Shown here: positions 37,190-45,547 of the stretch, one piece after another
Layout of the letters: each line of letters begins with the position of its first letter
Position numbering within the stretch: the first letter of the stretch is position 1
Assembly: GCA_965215475.1 (NCBI GenBank)
Contig: OZ244061.1
Coordinates: 3,646,874 to 3,710,873, forward strand
Origin: Bin80 sp965215475
Lineage (GTDB): Bacteria; Bacteroidota; Rhodothermia; Rhodothermales; Bin80
Length of the DNA: 64,000 nucleotides
Direction of reading: 5' to 3'
Program-made: the position numbers and the translations under genes
Notes under the pieces: model-generated
Told to the model about the DNA's origin: nothing
What the model saw: only the letters and a program-made list of their open reading frames with translations
Database searches by the model: none

Positions 37190-37609
37190 ATGTCAGAAAT
37201 ACCTAAGATTGCCCGGGAGTTGAATTCTGCTGGAGTAGAATGGGAACAAGCCCAAGTGCATGCGGAGGTAATCACCACTTCCGTAAACGGTGCGCTTGAA
37301 CAGGTTGCGACCAAGGAATTCGTCAATAGTAAAATCGCCGAAGTACGTGCAGAGATGCAGACTGGGTTCGCCGAAGTACATGCAAAAAACGCAGAGTTAC
37401 GTGCAGAGATGCAGACTGGGTTCGCCGAAGTACATGCAAAAAACGCAGAGTTACGTGCAGAGATGCAGACTGGGTTTGCCGAAGTAGATGCAAAAAACGC
37501 AGAGCTACGTGCAGAAAATAAAGCATCACAATTGCAACAACTTCGCTGGATTGTTGGAACCATCCTAGCCATAGGCTCCCTCCAGATTGCGGCTCAATTT
37601 TTTACGTAA
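37190..37609 (+). CDS. Coiled-coil membrane protein, array copy 6 (139 aa)
   Basis: Three EMQTGF units and one 7-residue unit fewer than copy 2 (the coil ends AEVDAKNAELRAENKASQ). It is the last copy; the lipoprotein frame after it (ATG at 37633) is lost after 12 codons where the array ends. Confidence 0.8.
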   Translation: MSEIPKIARELNSAGVEWEQAQVHAEVITTSVNGALEQVATKEFVNSKIAEVRAEMQTGFAEVHAKNAELRAEMQTGFAEVHAKNAELRAEMQTGFAEVDAKNAELRAENKASQLQQLRWIVGTILAIGSLQIAAQFFT

Positions 37610-37667
37610 CAGATACGATTCATCATTTTCTGATGAATCATACTCTCTGTCCTTGGATTTCGGTTTC

Positions 37668-38050
37668 GCTGATAGACCCGTACAGGGGGAACACCTTCTC
37701 TTCGAGATAGCCCTCTCGGTCTAAGACACACCTAGTGAGATTCAGAGCCCCAATTCACACCGGCGAACAGGGAACATCGTTTTTTTCTGTCATGGTTTAA
37801 GTATCTTTCAGGGTTTGAGTTTCGTGGGTCACCATGACGTTCATCCGTCCCCTGTATCGGTGCCCAACGGCACAGACTCTCTACGGGTGTAAGTCATAAC
37901 TCTCCCTGGGGCACAGCTACCCCCTAAGCGTTCCAGACGCAGTGGCATCAGGTGGCTCCTGGGGAGAGACCCATGTTTGAATGATGCAAACCAGTTCAAC
38001 TTTTCGAGTATCTGGAATGCTCCGATGGGTCCAGTTGAAATTCAAAACCT
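37668..38050 (-). ncRNA. Group II intron fragment (5' domain I region), probable
   Basis: On the minus strand this non-coding stretch has features I associate with domain I of bacterial group II introns: 'ggatgaacgtcatggtgacc', 'cacgaaactcaaaccctgaa', 'cggtgtgaattggggctctg', 'tctcactaggtgtgtc' and 'gagagggctatctcgaagag'. No reverse transcriptase gene and no domain V/VI are present, so it is a truncated remnant. It lies at the right edge of the tandem array. Recognition is from memory of the consensus, not from a covariance search. Confidence 0.5.
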
Positions 38051-38133
38051 CTCGACCAATTGACACAGCTTCACCGCATTGAAGACCCAAACAATGAACT
38101 TAAATCAACATCTCGTGATGATATACAGGGGCA

Positions 38134-38292
38134 ATGAGAATTCCCATTACCTTCCTGGACAAGTATAACCCAGAGCAGTCTGAGATATTGGGGATAGCAA
38201 ATAGTGCTCGATGGATTGGATATGAGTGTTTGATCATTATTGAAGGGCGAAAGATTTATAATCGAATTAGGATTCGCAATAAACAGCTTTGA
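38134..38292 (+). pseudogene. EcoRI-type adenine methyltransferase, C-terminal remnant
   Basis: A 52-residue frame reading MRIPITFLDKYNPEQSEILG, then ARWIGYECLIIIEGRKIYNR and IRIRNKQL. It fits the C-terminus of the EcoRI-family adenine methyltransferases (GVPI(S/T)FLDKYNPEQFEI.G ... G(K/R)(R/K)(M/I)Y.RI(L/I)I). The N-terminus of the same family stands 7.3 kb upstream at 30497-30837 on the same strand. The middle of the gene, including the catalytic motifs, is missing. Confidence 0.75.
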
Positions 38293-38359
38293 ATATAAAT
38301 CCCCCCAAAAAATCCAAAAACGCTTCCATACGTGAAACACATTCTTGAACTACCATCTT

Positions 38360-38536
38360 ATGAATCCCAAACCAAAGAAATCCAAGCATGATCTCAAAGA
38401 TCTCTGTGCGGAGTTTGACCGCGCCATGAACACGCCCCCGCGCTACATAGGCTCAACGCCTATGAAAGCGTTACAGCGCAGTGTAAGAACCACACCGAAA
38501 CCTGCTTCAAAAAAAAAATCAAAATCGGGTTTCTGA
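38360..38536 (+). CDS. Small basic protein, unknown
   Basis: A 58-residue Lys-rich frame (MNPKPKKSKHDLKDLCAEFD ... KPASKKKSKSGF). I do not recognise it. It could be a nucleic-acid-binding mini-protein or a chance frame; the frame contains a 7-bp hairpin CATAGGC-TCAAC-GCCTATG. Confidence 0.3.
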   Translation: MNPKPKKSKHDLKDLCAEFDRAMNTPPRYIGSTPMKALQRSVRTTPKPASKKKSKSGF

Positions 38537-38827
38537 GCGGATTCAGTGTGCAGTTAAGTGCATAATTTTCTAATAAATCAGGTTCTTTGGCCATTTTGGG
38601 AGAAGGGAACATGTTCAGGTTCTAGTACAGGTCTTACGAGGCTCGCATGACCGAATCACAAAGGAAAGAAATGGATCCATTACCATAACGCAACCCTTCC
38701 CCAATGGGAACATGAGGAAAGAATTTGGGTAGCCCGTCTATGTTTTCTAAATTTATCCTCGCGTGGATCAATCTACGATCCAGTTGACCGCCAAATTTTT
38801 CATCGAATAAAAGCCATACCTACCTGA

Positions 38828-39898
38828 ATGTTGAGATCGGGGATTGAGCGTCTAAAGCTAAGCCACTTTAAGTATGATGTTCCGAGGGAGCTCATCGCGA
38901 AATATCCGGCGGATCCAAGAGATTCGTCACGCATGATGGTGGTGAATCGTGCGGAAAAAACGATTGAACACCGCCATTTTTATGAAATCACAGATTATTT
39001 TTCGCCGGGAGATATTTTGGTAATCAACGATACCAAAGTATTTCCTGCAAGACTCAAAGGCAAAAAAGAAAAGACGGGTGCGGAGATAGAAGTCTTTCTT
39101 TTGAGGGAACTAAACTCTCAGAGCAGGCTGTGGGACGTTATCGTTGATCCTGCCCGGAAGATTAGGATTGGAAACAAGCTTTTTTTCAAGAATGGCTTGG
39201 CCGCAGAAGTCATTGATAACACGACCTCTCGTGGCCGTACAATCCGATTTGACCTGGAGGGAGATAATGATACGCTCTATCGCATGATTGATGATGAAGG
39301 CATTACTCCACTGCCTCCCTATATCAAAAGGGAAGTGGAAGAGGCAGATGTAGCCCGGTATCAGACGATTTTTGCGGAGCATCGTGGGGCGGTTGCCGCG
39401 CCGACTGCCGGGCTGCATTTCACGCCTGAGCTCGTAAATAAACTCATTGAGAAAGGGGTTCAAGTCGCCCCGATCACATTACATGTTGGACTTGCCACGT
39501 TTAGTTATGTTGGAGTAGAAGATCTGACGAAACATCGGATGAATTCTGAATACTATTCAGTGCCGCAAGCCACAGCAGATTCAGTTAATCGAGCGCTTGA
39601 TTCAAGTGTCAACCATGTGACGATCTGCGGAACAACGGTTGTGCGAGCCGTGGAAACTAGCCTCACAGTATCTCGTCACCTAAAGTCCAAATCTGGCTGG
39701 ACAGACAAGTTCATCTACCCGCCCTACGATTTTGCCGTAACCGAGCGGTTGATCACGAATTTTCACATGCCGGCCAGTACGTTGATGATGCTCACCGCTG
39801 CGTTTACAGGGTACGAACTTTTGAGGGAGGCCTATGAGGTTGCGATCAAAGAGGAGTATCGCCTGTACTCCTTTGGGGATGCCATGTTGATCATCTAA
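38828..39898 (+). CDS. queA: S-adenosylmethionine:tRNA ribosyltransferase-isomerase QueA
   Basis: 356 residues, the normal size. QueA transfers and isomerises the ribose of SAM onto preQ1 in tRNA to make epoxyqueuosine, the penultimate step of queuosine synthesis. Conserved blocks: LSHFKYDVPRELIAKYPADP (N-terminus), ILVINDTKVFPARLKG, the ITPLPPYIKR block, the signature GAVAAPTAGLHFTPEL (about 195) and the C-terminal TNFHMPASTLMMLTAAFTGY. A 290-bp stretch before it (38537-38827) holds no gene I can see, so its promoter is probably there. It is followed 2 bp later by ispD, implying a shared transcript with the isoprenoid genes. Confidence 0.97.
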   Translation: MLRSGIERLKLSHFKYDVPRELIAKYPADPRDSSRMMVVNRAEKTIEHRHFYEITDYFSPGDILVINDTKVFPARLKGKKEKTGAEIEVFLLRELNSQSRLWDVIVDPARKIRIGNKLFFKNGLAAEVIDNTTSRGRTIRFDLEGDNDTLYRMIDDEGITPLPPYIKREVEEADVARYQTIFAEHRGAVAAPTAGLHFTPELVNKLIEKGVQVAPITLHVGLATFSYVGVEDLTKHRMNSEYYSVPQATADSVNRALDSSVNHVTICGTTVVRAVETSLTVSRHLKSKSGWTDKFIYPPYDFAVTERLITNFHMPASTLMMLTAAFTGYELLREAYEVAIKEEYRLYSFGDAMLII

Positions 39899-39900
39899 AT

Positions 39901-40587
39901 ATGGTGTCTGTGATAATTCCCGCCGCAGGAACAGGGTCACGTTTAGGAGATACTCCCAAGCAGTTTCGACTTTTAGGTGCCGGTCGCCTCCTTCTACACA
40001 CGGCAAAAGTGTTTGACCATCACCCCTTAGTCTCCGAACTTGTGGTTGTGGGGCCGCAGGATAATCTTGCCTTTACAAGAGATTTTCTTGGACAATTAAA
40101 AACGCCATTTAAGGTGGTTCAGGGGGGAGAGACCCGGCAAAAATCAGTACAGGCCGGATTTGAGGCTCTGAGCGAATCCACAGAAATTGTGTTGATCCAT
40201 GATGCCGCTCGTCCGTTTGTTTCATCTGAGATGATCAAGAAGGTGATTCAATCGACAAAGATTACCGGTGCCGCAGCAGTTGCATTGCCGGTGACAGATA
40301 CGGTGCGGTATGGAGAGGAGGACCGATTTACAAAATCAATTTCTCGGGATGGACTCTATGCTATGCAAACCCCTCAAGGATTTAAGTATGATCTTCTTCA
40401 ACGGGTATTTTCTCAGAGTGAAAACATCTCCCATGCCACAGATGATGTGGAGTTAATGGGGGCGATCGGACAAGCAGTTCAAATTGTTGAGGGTGATTCG
40501 TGGAACATCAAAATCACAACCAAACCAGACTGGGAGCTGGCCGAGTTAATTTATCAAATAAGATCCCCCCATTACGATGATAACTAG
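39901..40587 (+). CDS. ispD: 2-C-methyl-D-erythritol 4-phosphate cytidylyltransferase
   Basis: 228 residues. IspD makes CDP-methylerythritol from MEP and CTP in the non-mevalonate isoprenoid pathway. The nucleotidyltransferase start IIPAAGTGSRLGDTPKQFRL carries the glycine-rich CTP-binding loop; VLIHDAARPFVS (about 100), VALPVTDTVRYGE and AMQTPQGFKYDLL are all standard. It overlaps ispF by 11 bases, so the two consecutive-type enzymes are co-translated. Complete. Confidence 0.97.
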   Translation: MVSVIIPAAGTGSRLGDTPKQFRLLGAGRLLLHTAKVFDHHPLVSELVVVGPQDNLAFTRDFLGQLKTPFKVVQGGETRQKSVQAGFEALSESTEIVLIHDAARPFVSSEMIKKVIQSTKITGAAAVALPVTDTVRYGEEDRFTKSISRDGLYAMQTPQGFKYDLLQRVFSQSENISHATDDVELMGAIGQAVQIVEGDSWNIKITTKPDWELAELIYQIRSPHYDDN

Positions 40588-41071
40588 AGTGGGCATCGGG
40601 TATGACGTTCATCAACTTGTAGAGGATCGACCCCTGATCATTGGAGGGGTCGAGGTCCCTCACTCCAAAGGACTGAAAGGGCATTCGGATGCGGATGTGT
40701 TATTGCATGCGATCTGTGATGCACTTCTGGGAGCCGTAGCCTTAGGAGATATTGGAGCACATTTTCCTGATTCCGACGCACGCTGGAAAGGAGTGGACAG
40801 TCGGATTCTACTACGAAACGTAAATCGATTGGTAGTACAGGAAGGATATACGCTCTCCAATATAGATGCAACGATTGCTCTGGAGCAACCAAAGCTTCGC
40901 TGCTATATTGATCGGATGAGGGGGGTGATTGCTGAAGACCTGGCAGTAGACCAAAGTCAAGTATCTGTCAAAGCCACGACCTCCGAAAAATCAGGGATGG
41001 TCGGGCGTGAGGAAGTAGCCGTAGCCTGGGCGGTTTGTCTCCTGTCAAGATCTGTCGTAGACGTAGAATAG
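40577..41071 (+). CDS. ispF: 2-C-methyl-D-erythritol 2,4-cyclodiphosphate synthase
   Basis: 164 residues, the usual size of this trimeric enzyme that cyclises CDP-ME 2-phosphate. Metal ligands are visible in GIGYDVHQLVEDRPLIIGGV (Asp, His) and GLKGHSDADVLLHAICDALL (second His); DIGAHFPDSDARWKGVDSR and the C-terminal signature VKATTSEKSGMVGREEVAV complete the family pattern. The ATG lies inside the end of ispD. Complete. Confidence 0.97.
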   Translation: MITRVGIGYDVHQLVEDRPLIIGGVEVPHSKGLKGHSDADVLLHAICDALLGAVALGDIGAHFPDSDARWKGVDSRILLRNVNRLVVQEGYTLSNIDATIALEQPKLRCYIDRMRGVIAEDLAVDQSQVSVKATTSEKSGMVGREEVAVAWAVCLLSRSVVDVE

Positions 41072-41078
41072 ATTCCCG

Positions 41079-41696
41079 ATGGAACAGTTCTTTGCGGAAC
41101 TTCTGGAAAGAACAACGGAAGTTCCAGTGATCTGGGGATACGCAATGGTTTTGTTTATTGCTTGGTTGGAGAATGTCTTTCCACCAATTCCAGGAGATGT
41201 ACTAGTAGTTTTTGCGGGATATCTGGCGGCGATCGGTCCAATGGAGATTGTCCCTGTCATTGCATTCAGCACCTTGGGCGGGATTCTTGGATTTATGTGC
41301 ATGTATTCGATCGGGCGTTATGGTGGACCGAGACTTCTTGAATCACGCGTAATGAGGTGGCTACCGAGTGAATCCATTTCCCGTGTTCAGAACTGGCTTC
41401 ATAAATGGGGATACCTGGTCGTTGCAACAAATCGGTTTTTGAGCGGAGCGCGTACGGTGATTGCCTTTACGGTTGGGATGAATCGTATGCCAGCTCTATC
41501 CGTGGTATTCCTGGCTTCTTTGAGTGCTGCAGTCTGGGTGACACTGATTGCAGTACTGGGCTATCTCGTTGGAGACGAATGGGAGCGCGTAGTTGACTAT
41601 CTGGCACGCTATGGAAAACTAATCTCCGCAGTGATTTTTTTGTTTCTTACGTGGCAGTTCTACAAAGCAATTCGACGAACTCGCCGAAAACGGTGA
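41079..41696 (+). CDS. DedA-family membrane protein
   Basis: 205 residues with the DedA/VTT layout: a re-entrant loop with the motif NVFPPIPGDVLVVFAGYLAA (about 28-47), a second half-helix region WLHKWGYLVVATNRFLSGAR with the conserved Arg-x-Pro-like/Gly-Ala-Arg site, and three further membrane helices with a basic C-terminus (RRTRRKR). DedA proteins act in the inner membrane in lipid-carrier recycling (undecaprenyl phosphate or phospholipid flipping) and proton-dependent homeostasis. It follows ispF by 7 bp, which fits because IspDF make the precursor of the undecaprenyl carrier. Exact substrate unknown. Confidence 0.9.
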   Translation: MEQFFAELLERTTEVPVIWGYAMVLFIAWLENVFPPIPGDVLVVFAGYLAAIGPMEIVPVIAFSTLGGILGFMCMYSIGRYGGPRLLESRVMRWLPSESISRVQNWLHKWGYLVVATNRFLSGARTVIAFTVGMNRMPALSVVFLASLSAAVWVTLIAVLGYLVGDEWERVVDYLARYGKLISAVIFLFLTWQFYKAIRRTRRKR

Positions 41697-41750
41697 CCAT
41701 TTTATAATTGTTGCGTATAACAATAGGCTATAGTGTAATGGGACTTTGCT

Positions 41751-41823
41751 GCTGGCGTAGCTCAGTTGGTAGAGCAGCTGATTTGTAATCAGCAGGTCGG
41801 GGGTTCAAGTCCCTTCGCCAGCT
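41751..41823 (+). tRNA. tRNA-Thr (anticodon TGT)
   Basis: Full cloverleaf: acceptor GCTGGCG/CGCCAGC, anticodon stem GCTGA-TTTGTAA-TCAGC with anticodon TGT, T-loop GTTCAAG. CCA is not encoded. First of the tRNA group upstream of tuf. Confidence 0.97.
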
Positions 41824-41893
41824 CTGTAAAATGTAGTTTATAATTCATATCCAGAAACAAATTATTTCCAATAGGACACCCAGATATTGTATC

Positions 41894-41975
41894 GGGCAGG
41901 TACCCAAGTGGCCAACGGGGGCAGACTGTAAATCTGCTGACTTAGTCTTCGGAGGTTCGAATCCTTCCCTGCCCA
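41894..41975 (+). tRNA. tRNA-Tyr (anticodon GTA)
   Basis: Acceptor GGGCAGG/CCTGCCC, anticodon loop CTGTAAA with GTA, and a long variable arm (TGACTTAGTCTTC), as expected for bacterial tRNA-Tyr (class II). Confidence 0.96.
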
Positions 41976-41980
41976 CCCCA

Positions 41981-42053
41981 GCGGGAGTAGCTCAGTTGGT
42001 AGAGCATCAGCCTTCCAAGCTGAATGTCGCGAGTTCGAGCCTCGTCTCCCGCT
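41981..42053 (+). tRNA. tRNA-Gly (anticodon TCC)
   Basis: Acceptor GCGGGAG/CTCCCGC, anticodon TCC in CCTTCCAAG, T-loop GTTCGAG. Only five bases after tRNA-Tyr, so processed from one transcript. Confidence 0.96.
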
Positions 42054-42068
42054 CTTTTGTTTTGATTG

Positions 42069-42140
<72 letters not shown>

Positions 42141-42172
42141 CTGCATAGACTAACTAAGATATTAGCAATACA

Positions 42173-43363
42173 ATGGCAAAGGAAGTTTTTCAGCGAACGA
42201 AGCCACACGTGAACGTGGGCACGATCGGGCATGTGGATCATGGTAAGACGACATTGACAGCGGCGATCACGCGGGTGTTGAATGATCGGTATGGGGGGAC
42301 GGAGATCCGCTCATTTGATTCGATTGATAATGCACCGGAGGAGCGGGAGCGTGGGATTACGATTGCGACGGCACATGTGGAATATGAGACGGAGCATCGT
42401 CATTATGCGCATGTGGACTGTCCAGGGCACGCAGACTATGTGAAGAACATGGTGACGGGTGCCGCGCAGATGGATGGAGCGATTCTGGTGGTGGATGCAT
42501 CGGATGGTCCGATGCCGCAGACGCGGGAGCATATCTTGCTTGCTCGTCAGGTGGGGGTTCCCTACATTGTGGTGTTCATGAACAAGGTGGACCTGGTGGA
42601 TGATGAGGAGCTATTGGAGCTGGTGGAGATGGAGATCCGGGAGTTATTGGAGGCGTATGAGTTTCCGGGGGATGAGATCCCGATTGTGAAGGGATCGGCC
42701 CTGGGAGCGTTGAATGGAGAGACGGAGTGGGAGGAGACGGTGGTTTCGTTGATGGAGTCGGTGGACGGATATGTTCCAACGCCGAAGCGGGAGACCGACA
42801 AGCCATTTTTGATGCCGGTGGAGGATGTATTTTCGATCACGGGTCGGGGAACGGTAGCGACAGGCCGGGTCGAGCGTGGGATTGTACGTACGGGGGAGAA
42901 GGTCGAGATTGTAGGGATCCGGGAAGAGAAGACGGATACGACGGTGACGGGGGTGGAGATGTTTCGGAAGATTTTGGATGAGGGGCAGGCGGGAGATAAT
43001 GTAGGATTGCTTTTACGAGGGATTGCGAAGGATGGGGTGGAGCGTGGTCAGGTGGTGGTGCATCCGGGTTCGATCAAGCCGCACCGGGAGTTTACGTGTG
43101 AGGTGTATGTGTTGAGCAAAGATGAGGGCGGCCGACATACGCCATTTTTCCCGGGGTATCGACCGCAGTTTTATTTTCGTACGACCGATGTGACGGGGGA
43201 TATCGAGCTTCCGTCTGGTACGGAGATGGTGATGCCGGGAGATAACACGCAGTTCAAGGTGAAGCTGATTCAGCCGGTTGCGATGGAGCAGGGGCTTCGG
43301 TTTGCGATCCGAGAGGGTGGCCGAACCGTAGGAGCCGGAGTGGTTACCAAAATTCTTGACTAA
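42173..43363 (+). CDS. tuf: Elongation factor Tu
   Basis: 396 residues. EF-Tu brings aminoacyl-tRNA to the ribosome as a GTP complex. All GTPase motifs are present: GHVDHGKTTLT (P-loop, about 19), the effector region RGITIATAHVEYET, DCPGHADYVKNM (about 82), NKVDLVDD (about 137) and the SAL-type loop KGSALGALNG. The two beta-barrel domains follow and the C-terminus GRTVGAGVVTKILD is standard. It is embedded between tRNA-Thr and tRNA-Trp, and probably co-transcribed with them. The base composition is noticeably rich in GGG/GAG codons compared with neighbours, probably codon adaptation. No other tuf copy is in the window. Confidence 0.98.
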   Translation: MAKEVFQRTKPHVNVGTIGHVDHGKTTLTAAITRVLNDRYGGTEIRSFDSIDNAPEERERGITIATAHVEYETEHRHYAHVDCPGHADYVKNMVTGAAQMDGAILVVDASDGPMPQTREHILLARQVGVPYIVVFMNKVDLVDDEELLELVEMEIRELLEAYEFPGDEIPIVKGSALGALNGETEWEETVVSLMESVDGYVPTPKRETDKPFLMPVEDVFSITGRGTVATGRVERGIVRTGEKVEIVGIREEKTDTTVTGVEMFRKILDEGQAGDNVGLLLRGIAKDGVERGQVVVHPGSIKPHREFTCEVYVLSKDEGGRHTPFFPGYRPQFYFRTTDVTGDIELPSGTEMVMPGDNTQFKVKLIQPVAMEQGLRFAIREGGRTVGAGVVTKILD

Positions 43364-43369
43364 TATCAT

Positions 43370-43442
<73 letters not shown>

Positions 43443-43458
43443 CCAAACAGTAAGAGAA

Positions 43459-43656
43459 ATGAAAAAATTAGCAATCAAAACTAGAAATTATGTTGAAGAG
43501 GTGGCCGCAGAGATGCGCAAGGCCAGTTGGCCACAAAGAAGAGAGTTGATCAATCATACCGTGATCACATTGGTGGCAAGCTTTGTGCTGGCATTGTTCA
43601 TTTTTGGTGCAGATCGAGTGATCAGTCAAGTCCTCGATATCATCTATCCAGGATAA
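43459..43656 (+). CDS. secE: Preprotein translocase subunit SecE
   Basis: 65 residues, the short single-membrane-helix type. SecE clamps the SecY channel. It has the conserved amphipathic segment VAAEMRKASWPQRRELINHT, with the invariant Trp-Pro, followed by one membrane helix VITLVASFVLALFIFGADRV. Position between tRNA-Trp and nusG is the canonical one. Confidence 0.95.
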   Translation: MKKLAIKTRNYVEEVAAEMRKASWPQRRELINHTVITLVASFVLALFIFGADRVISQVLDIIYPG

Positions 43657-43669
43657 ACCCAAAGAAAAC

Positions 43670-44239
43670 ATGAATCGGTCTCGGAAACCCGAATTCAGAT
43701 GGTATGCCCTGCAGACGTTCTCGGGGCATGAGAAAAAGGTGAAAGATTATATCATTGAGACGATTGCCGAGGAAGGCCTCAGTAATCAGGTTCGGGATAT
43801 TCTGATCCCAACCCAGAATGTCTTTGTCATGCGCGGTGGAAAAAAGCGTACCCGCGAAAAAACGGATCTCCCCGGGTATATGTTGGTGAATGCTTTATTG
43901 GATACGCAGTTGGTTCATGTATTCAAAGAACAAATCTTCAAGCAAAAGAGAGAAGCAATCAAATGGTTGCCAACACGTGATCACCCCGAGCCACTGCTTC
44001 AAGAAGATGTCAATCGGATCCTAGGTCGTATTGATGAGGCCCGGGAAGCGGGAGATAAACCAGATATTCCATACTCTACAGGGGATTCGATTCGGGTGGT
44101 AGATGGTCCATTCAATAATTTTTCGGGTATCGTGGATGATGTATATCCCGATAAGATGAAAGTCCGAGTGATGGTTTCCATTTTCGGTCGCAAAACCCCA
44201 GTTGAGCTGGATTATTTACAGATCACGCCCGAAGAATAA
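43670..44239 (+). CDS. nusG: Transcription termination/antitermination factor NusG
   Basis: 189 residues. NusG binds RNA polymerase and couples it to ribosomes or Rho. The NGN domain is visible (FRWYALQTFSGHEKKVKDYI, LPGYMLVNALLDTQLVHVFK) and the KOW domain sits at the C-terminus (SIRVVDGPFNNFSGIVDDVY then KMKVRVMVSIFGRKTPVELD). A segment of about 35 residues between them is usual in this lineage. Follows secE by 13 bp. Confidence 0.97.
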   Translation: MNRSRKPEFRWYALQTFSGHEKKVKDYIIETIAEEGLSNQVRDILIPTQNVFVMRGGKKRTREKTDLPGYMLVNALLDTQLVHVFKEQIFKQKREAIKWLPTRDHPEPLLQEDVNRILGRIDEAREAGDKPDIPYSTGDSIRVVDGPFNNFSGIVDDVYPDKMKVRVMVSIFGRKTPVELDYLQITPEE

Positions 44240-44337
44240 AAAAATCGAGAGTTCACAAAAAAATTGGGAACCTCGTAGATTTATGCCCGTAACAGTGGGC
44301 TACGCCTAAATTTCTGTGCATACCCCAAAGATCTGAT

Positions 44338-44778
44338 ATGGCTGCAGGAAAACCCGTTGAAAACCTTATCAAGCTTCAAGTCAAGGCTGGGCAGGCGAAC
44401 CCGGCTCCCCCCATTGGCCCCGCACTTGGTCAATACGGCTTGAATATCATGGATTTCTGTAACCAGTTCAATGCGGAGACCAAGGATCGTGCAGGACTGG
44501 TCCTTCCCGTGGTGATCAGTGTCTACTCAGATAAGTCCTTTTCTTTCATCGTAAAAAGCCCCCCTGCCGCCGTACTATTGTTGCAGGCGATTGACTCCGA
44601 CAAAGGTGCAGATGATTCCATCCGGAATAAAGTGGGTACGGTAACGTGGGATACTTGTCGTGAAATTGCGCAGAAAAAAATGGATGACCTGAATGCATTT
44701 GATATCGACAAGGGTGCGGCCATGATTGCCGGGACGGCTAGGTCGATGGGAATCATTGTCACAGGACGTCCGGCTTGA
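44338..44778 (+). CDS. rplK: 50S ribosomal protein L11
   Basis: 146 residues, normal length. L11 binds 23S rRNA at the GTPase centre. The N-terminal proline-rich signature KLQVKAGQANPAPPIGPALG and the C-terminal rRNA-binding domain (DLNAFDIDKGAAMIAGTARS MGI) are complete. The 98-bp gap after nusG contains the hairpin-like CCCGTAACAGTGGG, which might be a promoter-proximal or L1-binding leader, but I cannot tell. Confidence 0.98.
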   Translation: MAAGKPVENLIKLQVKAGQANPAPPIGPALGQYGLNIMDFCNQFNAETKDRAGLVLPVVISVYSDKSFSFIVKSPPAAVLLLQAIDSDKGADDSIRNKVGTVTWDTCREIAQKKMDDLNAFDIDKGAAMIAGTARSMGIIVTGRPA

Positions 44779-44832
44779 GGTTTGTTCTCAGGTAAGTAAA
44801 TCAGAAGTAAATAATTTAATTGTAGTACTACA

Positions 44833-45543
44833 ATGGCAAGGAAGGGGAAACGGTATCGGAATGCTTCCAAGGTAATTAAGGAGGCAGGTGGTGGTCCATT
44901 CACTTTGGAAGAAGCCGCAGGTGTGCTCAAAGAAATCAAACCTGCAAAATTTGATGAATCCGTTGACATGGATCTTCGCCTTGGTGTGGATCCACGTCAT
45001 GCAGATCAGATGGTTCGAGGGAGTGTTGCATTACCTCATGGGACAGGAAAAGAAATCCGGGTCCTTGTTCTTGCAAGCCCAGATAAACAGGAGGAAGCAA
45101 CGTCCGCAGGAGCAGAACATGTGGGGTTGGAGGACTATGTGAAGCGTATTCAGGAGGGTTGGACCGACATTGATGTCGTAATCGCCACTCCAAATGTGAT
45201 GTCCCAGGTCGGCCGCCTGGGGCGAGTATTGGGGCCTAGAGGATTGATGCCCAACCCCAAAAGCGGAACCGTCACCATGGATGTTGCAGGTGCAGTAAAG
45301 GCCGTCAAGGCGGGGAAAATTGATTTCCGTGTCGATAAGCAGGGAAACTTGCACACCGGAATCGGACGTGCAAGTTTTTCGGCAACGCAACTGGAAGAAA
45401 ATGCACGTGCATTTCTGCTGGAAGTGCTACGACTTCGCCCTGCATCCGCAAAGGGAGCGTATGTTCGTTCCATCACTTTATCCACTAGTATGGGGCCCGC
45501 CGTCGAAGTATCGTGTGCGGAAGCCGTTAACGTTGCTCGATAA
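44833..45543 (+). CDS. rplA: 50S ribosomal protein L1
   Basis: 236 residues. L1 forms the mobile stalk near the E site and usually represses its own operon by binding the rplKA messenger. Conserved: KFDESVDMDLRLGVDPRHAD, GTGKEIRVLVLA, and the signature LGRVLGPRGLMPNPKSGTVT. Starts 54 bp after rplK and ends 4 bp before rplJ. Confidence 0.98.
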   Translation: MARKGKRYRNASKVIKEAGGGPFTLEEAAGVLKEIKPAKFDESVDMDLRLGVDPRHADQMVRGSVALPHGTGKEIRVLVLASPDKQEEATSAGAEHVGLEDYVKRIQEGWTDIDVVIATPNVMSQVGRLGRVLGPRGLMPNPKSGTVTMDVAGAVKAVKAGKIDFRVDKQGNLHTGIGRASFSATQLEENARAFLLEVLRLRPASAKGAYVRSITLSTSMGPAVEVSCAEAVNVAR

Positions 45544-45547
45544 ATAG

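Larger units (their letters stand above)
30838..37667 (+). repeat. Tandem array of six ~0.8-kb units (coiled-coil protein + lipoprotein)
   Basis: Six near-identical direct repeats, each starting about 'tgtgaagagaatcttgcatg'. Unit starts are near 30836, 31681, 34447, 35216, 36131 and 37011. The sixth is cut short at 37667, where homology ends at 'ggatttcggttt'. The second start is interrupted by an IS66 element (31743-33675). Each unit encodes a coiled-coil membrane protein and, after it, a 43-residue lipoprotein (41 residues in one unit, absent from the last). Units differ mainly in the number of 54-bp and 21-bp repeats inside the coiled-coil gene. No transposase belongs to the unit itself, so amplification by recombination is the likely cause. 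Confidence 0.93.

Noticed and set aside
37668..38050. tmRNA, RNase P RNA or signal-recognition RNA
   Set aside because: None of their conserved core sequences is present; the minus strand fits group II intron domain I better.
38430..38490. Strong hairpin CATAGGC-TCAAC-GCCTATG as a terminator or integron-type recombination site
   Set aside because: No T-run follows, no integrase is near, and it lies inside a small open frame; nothing further supports a function.
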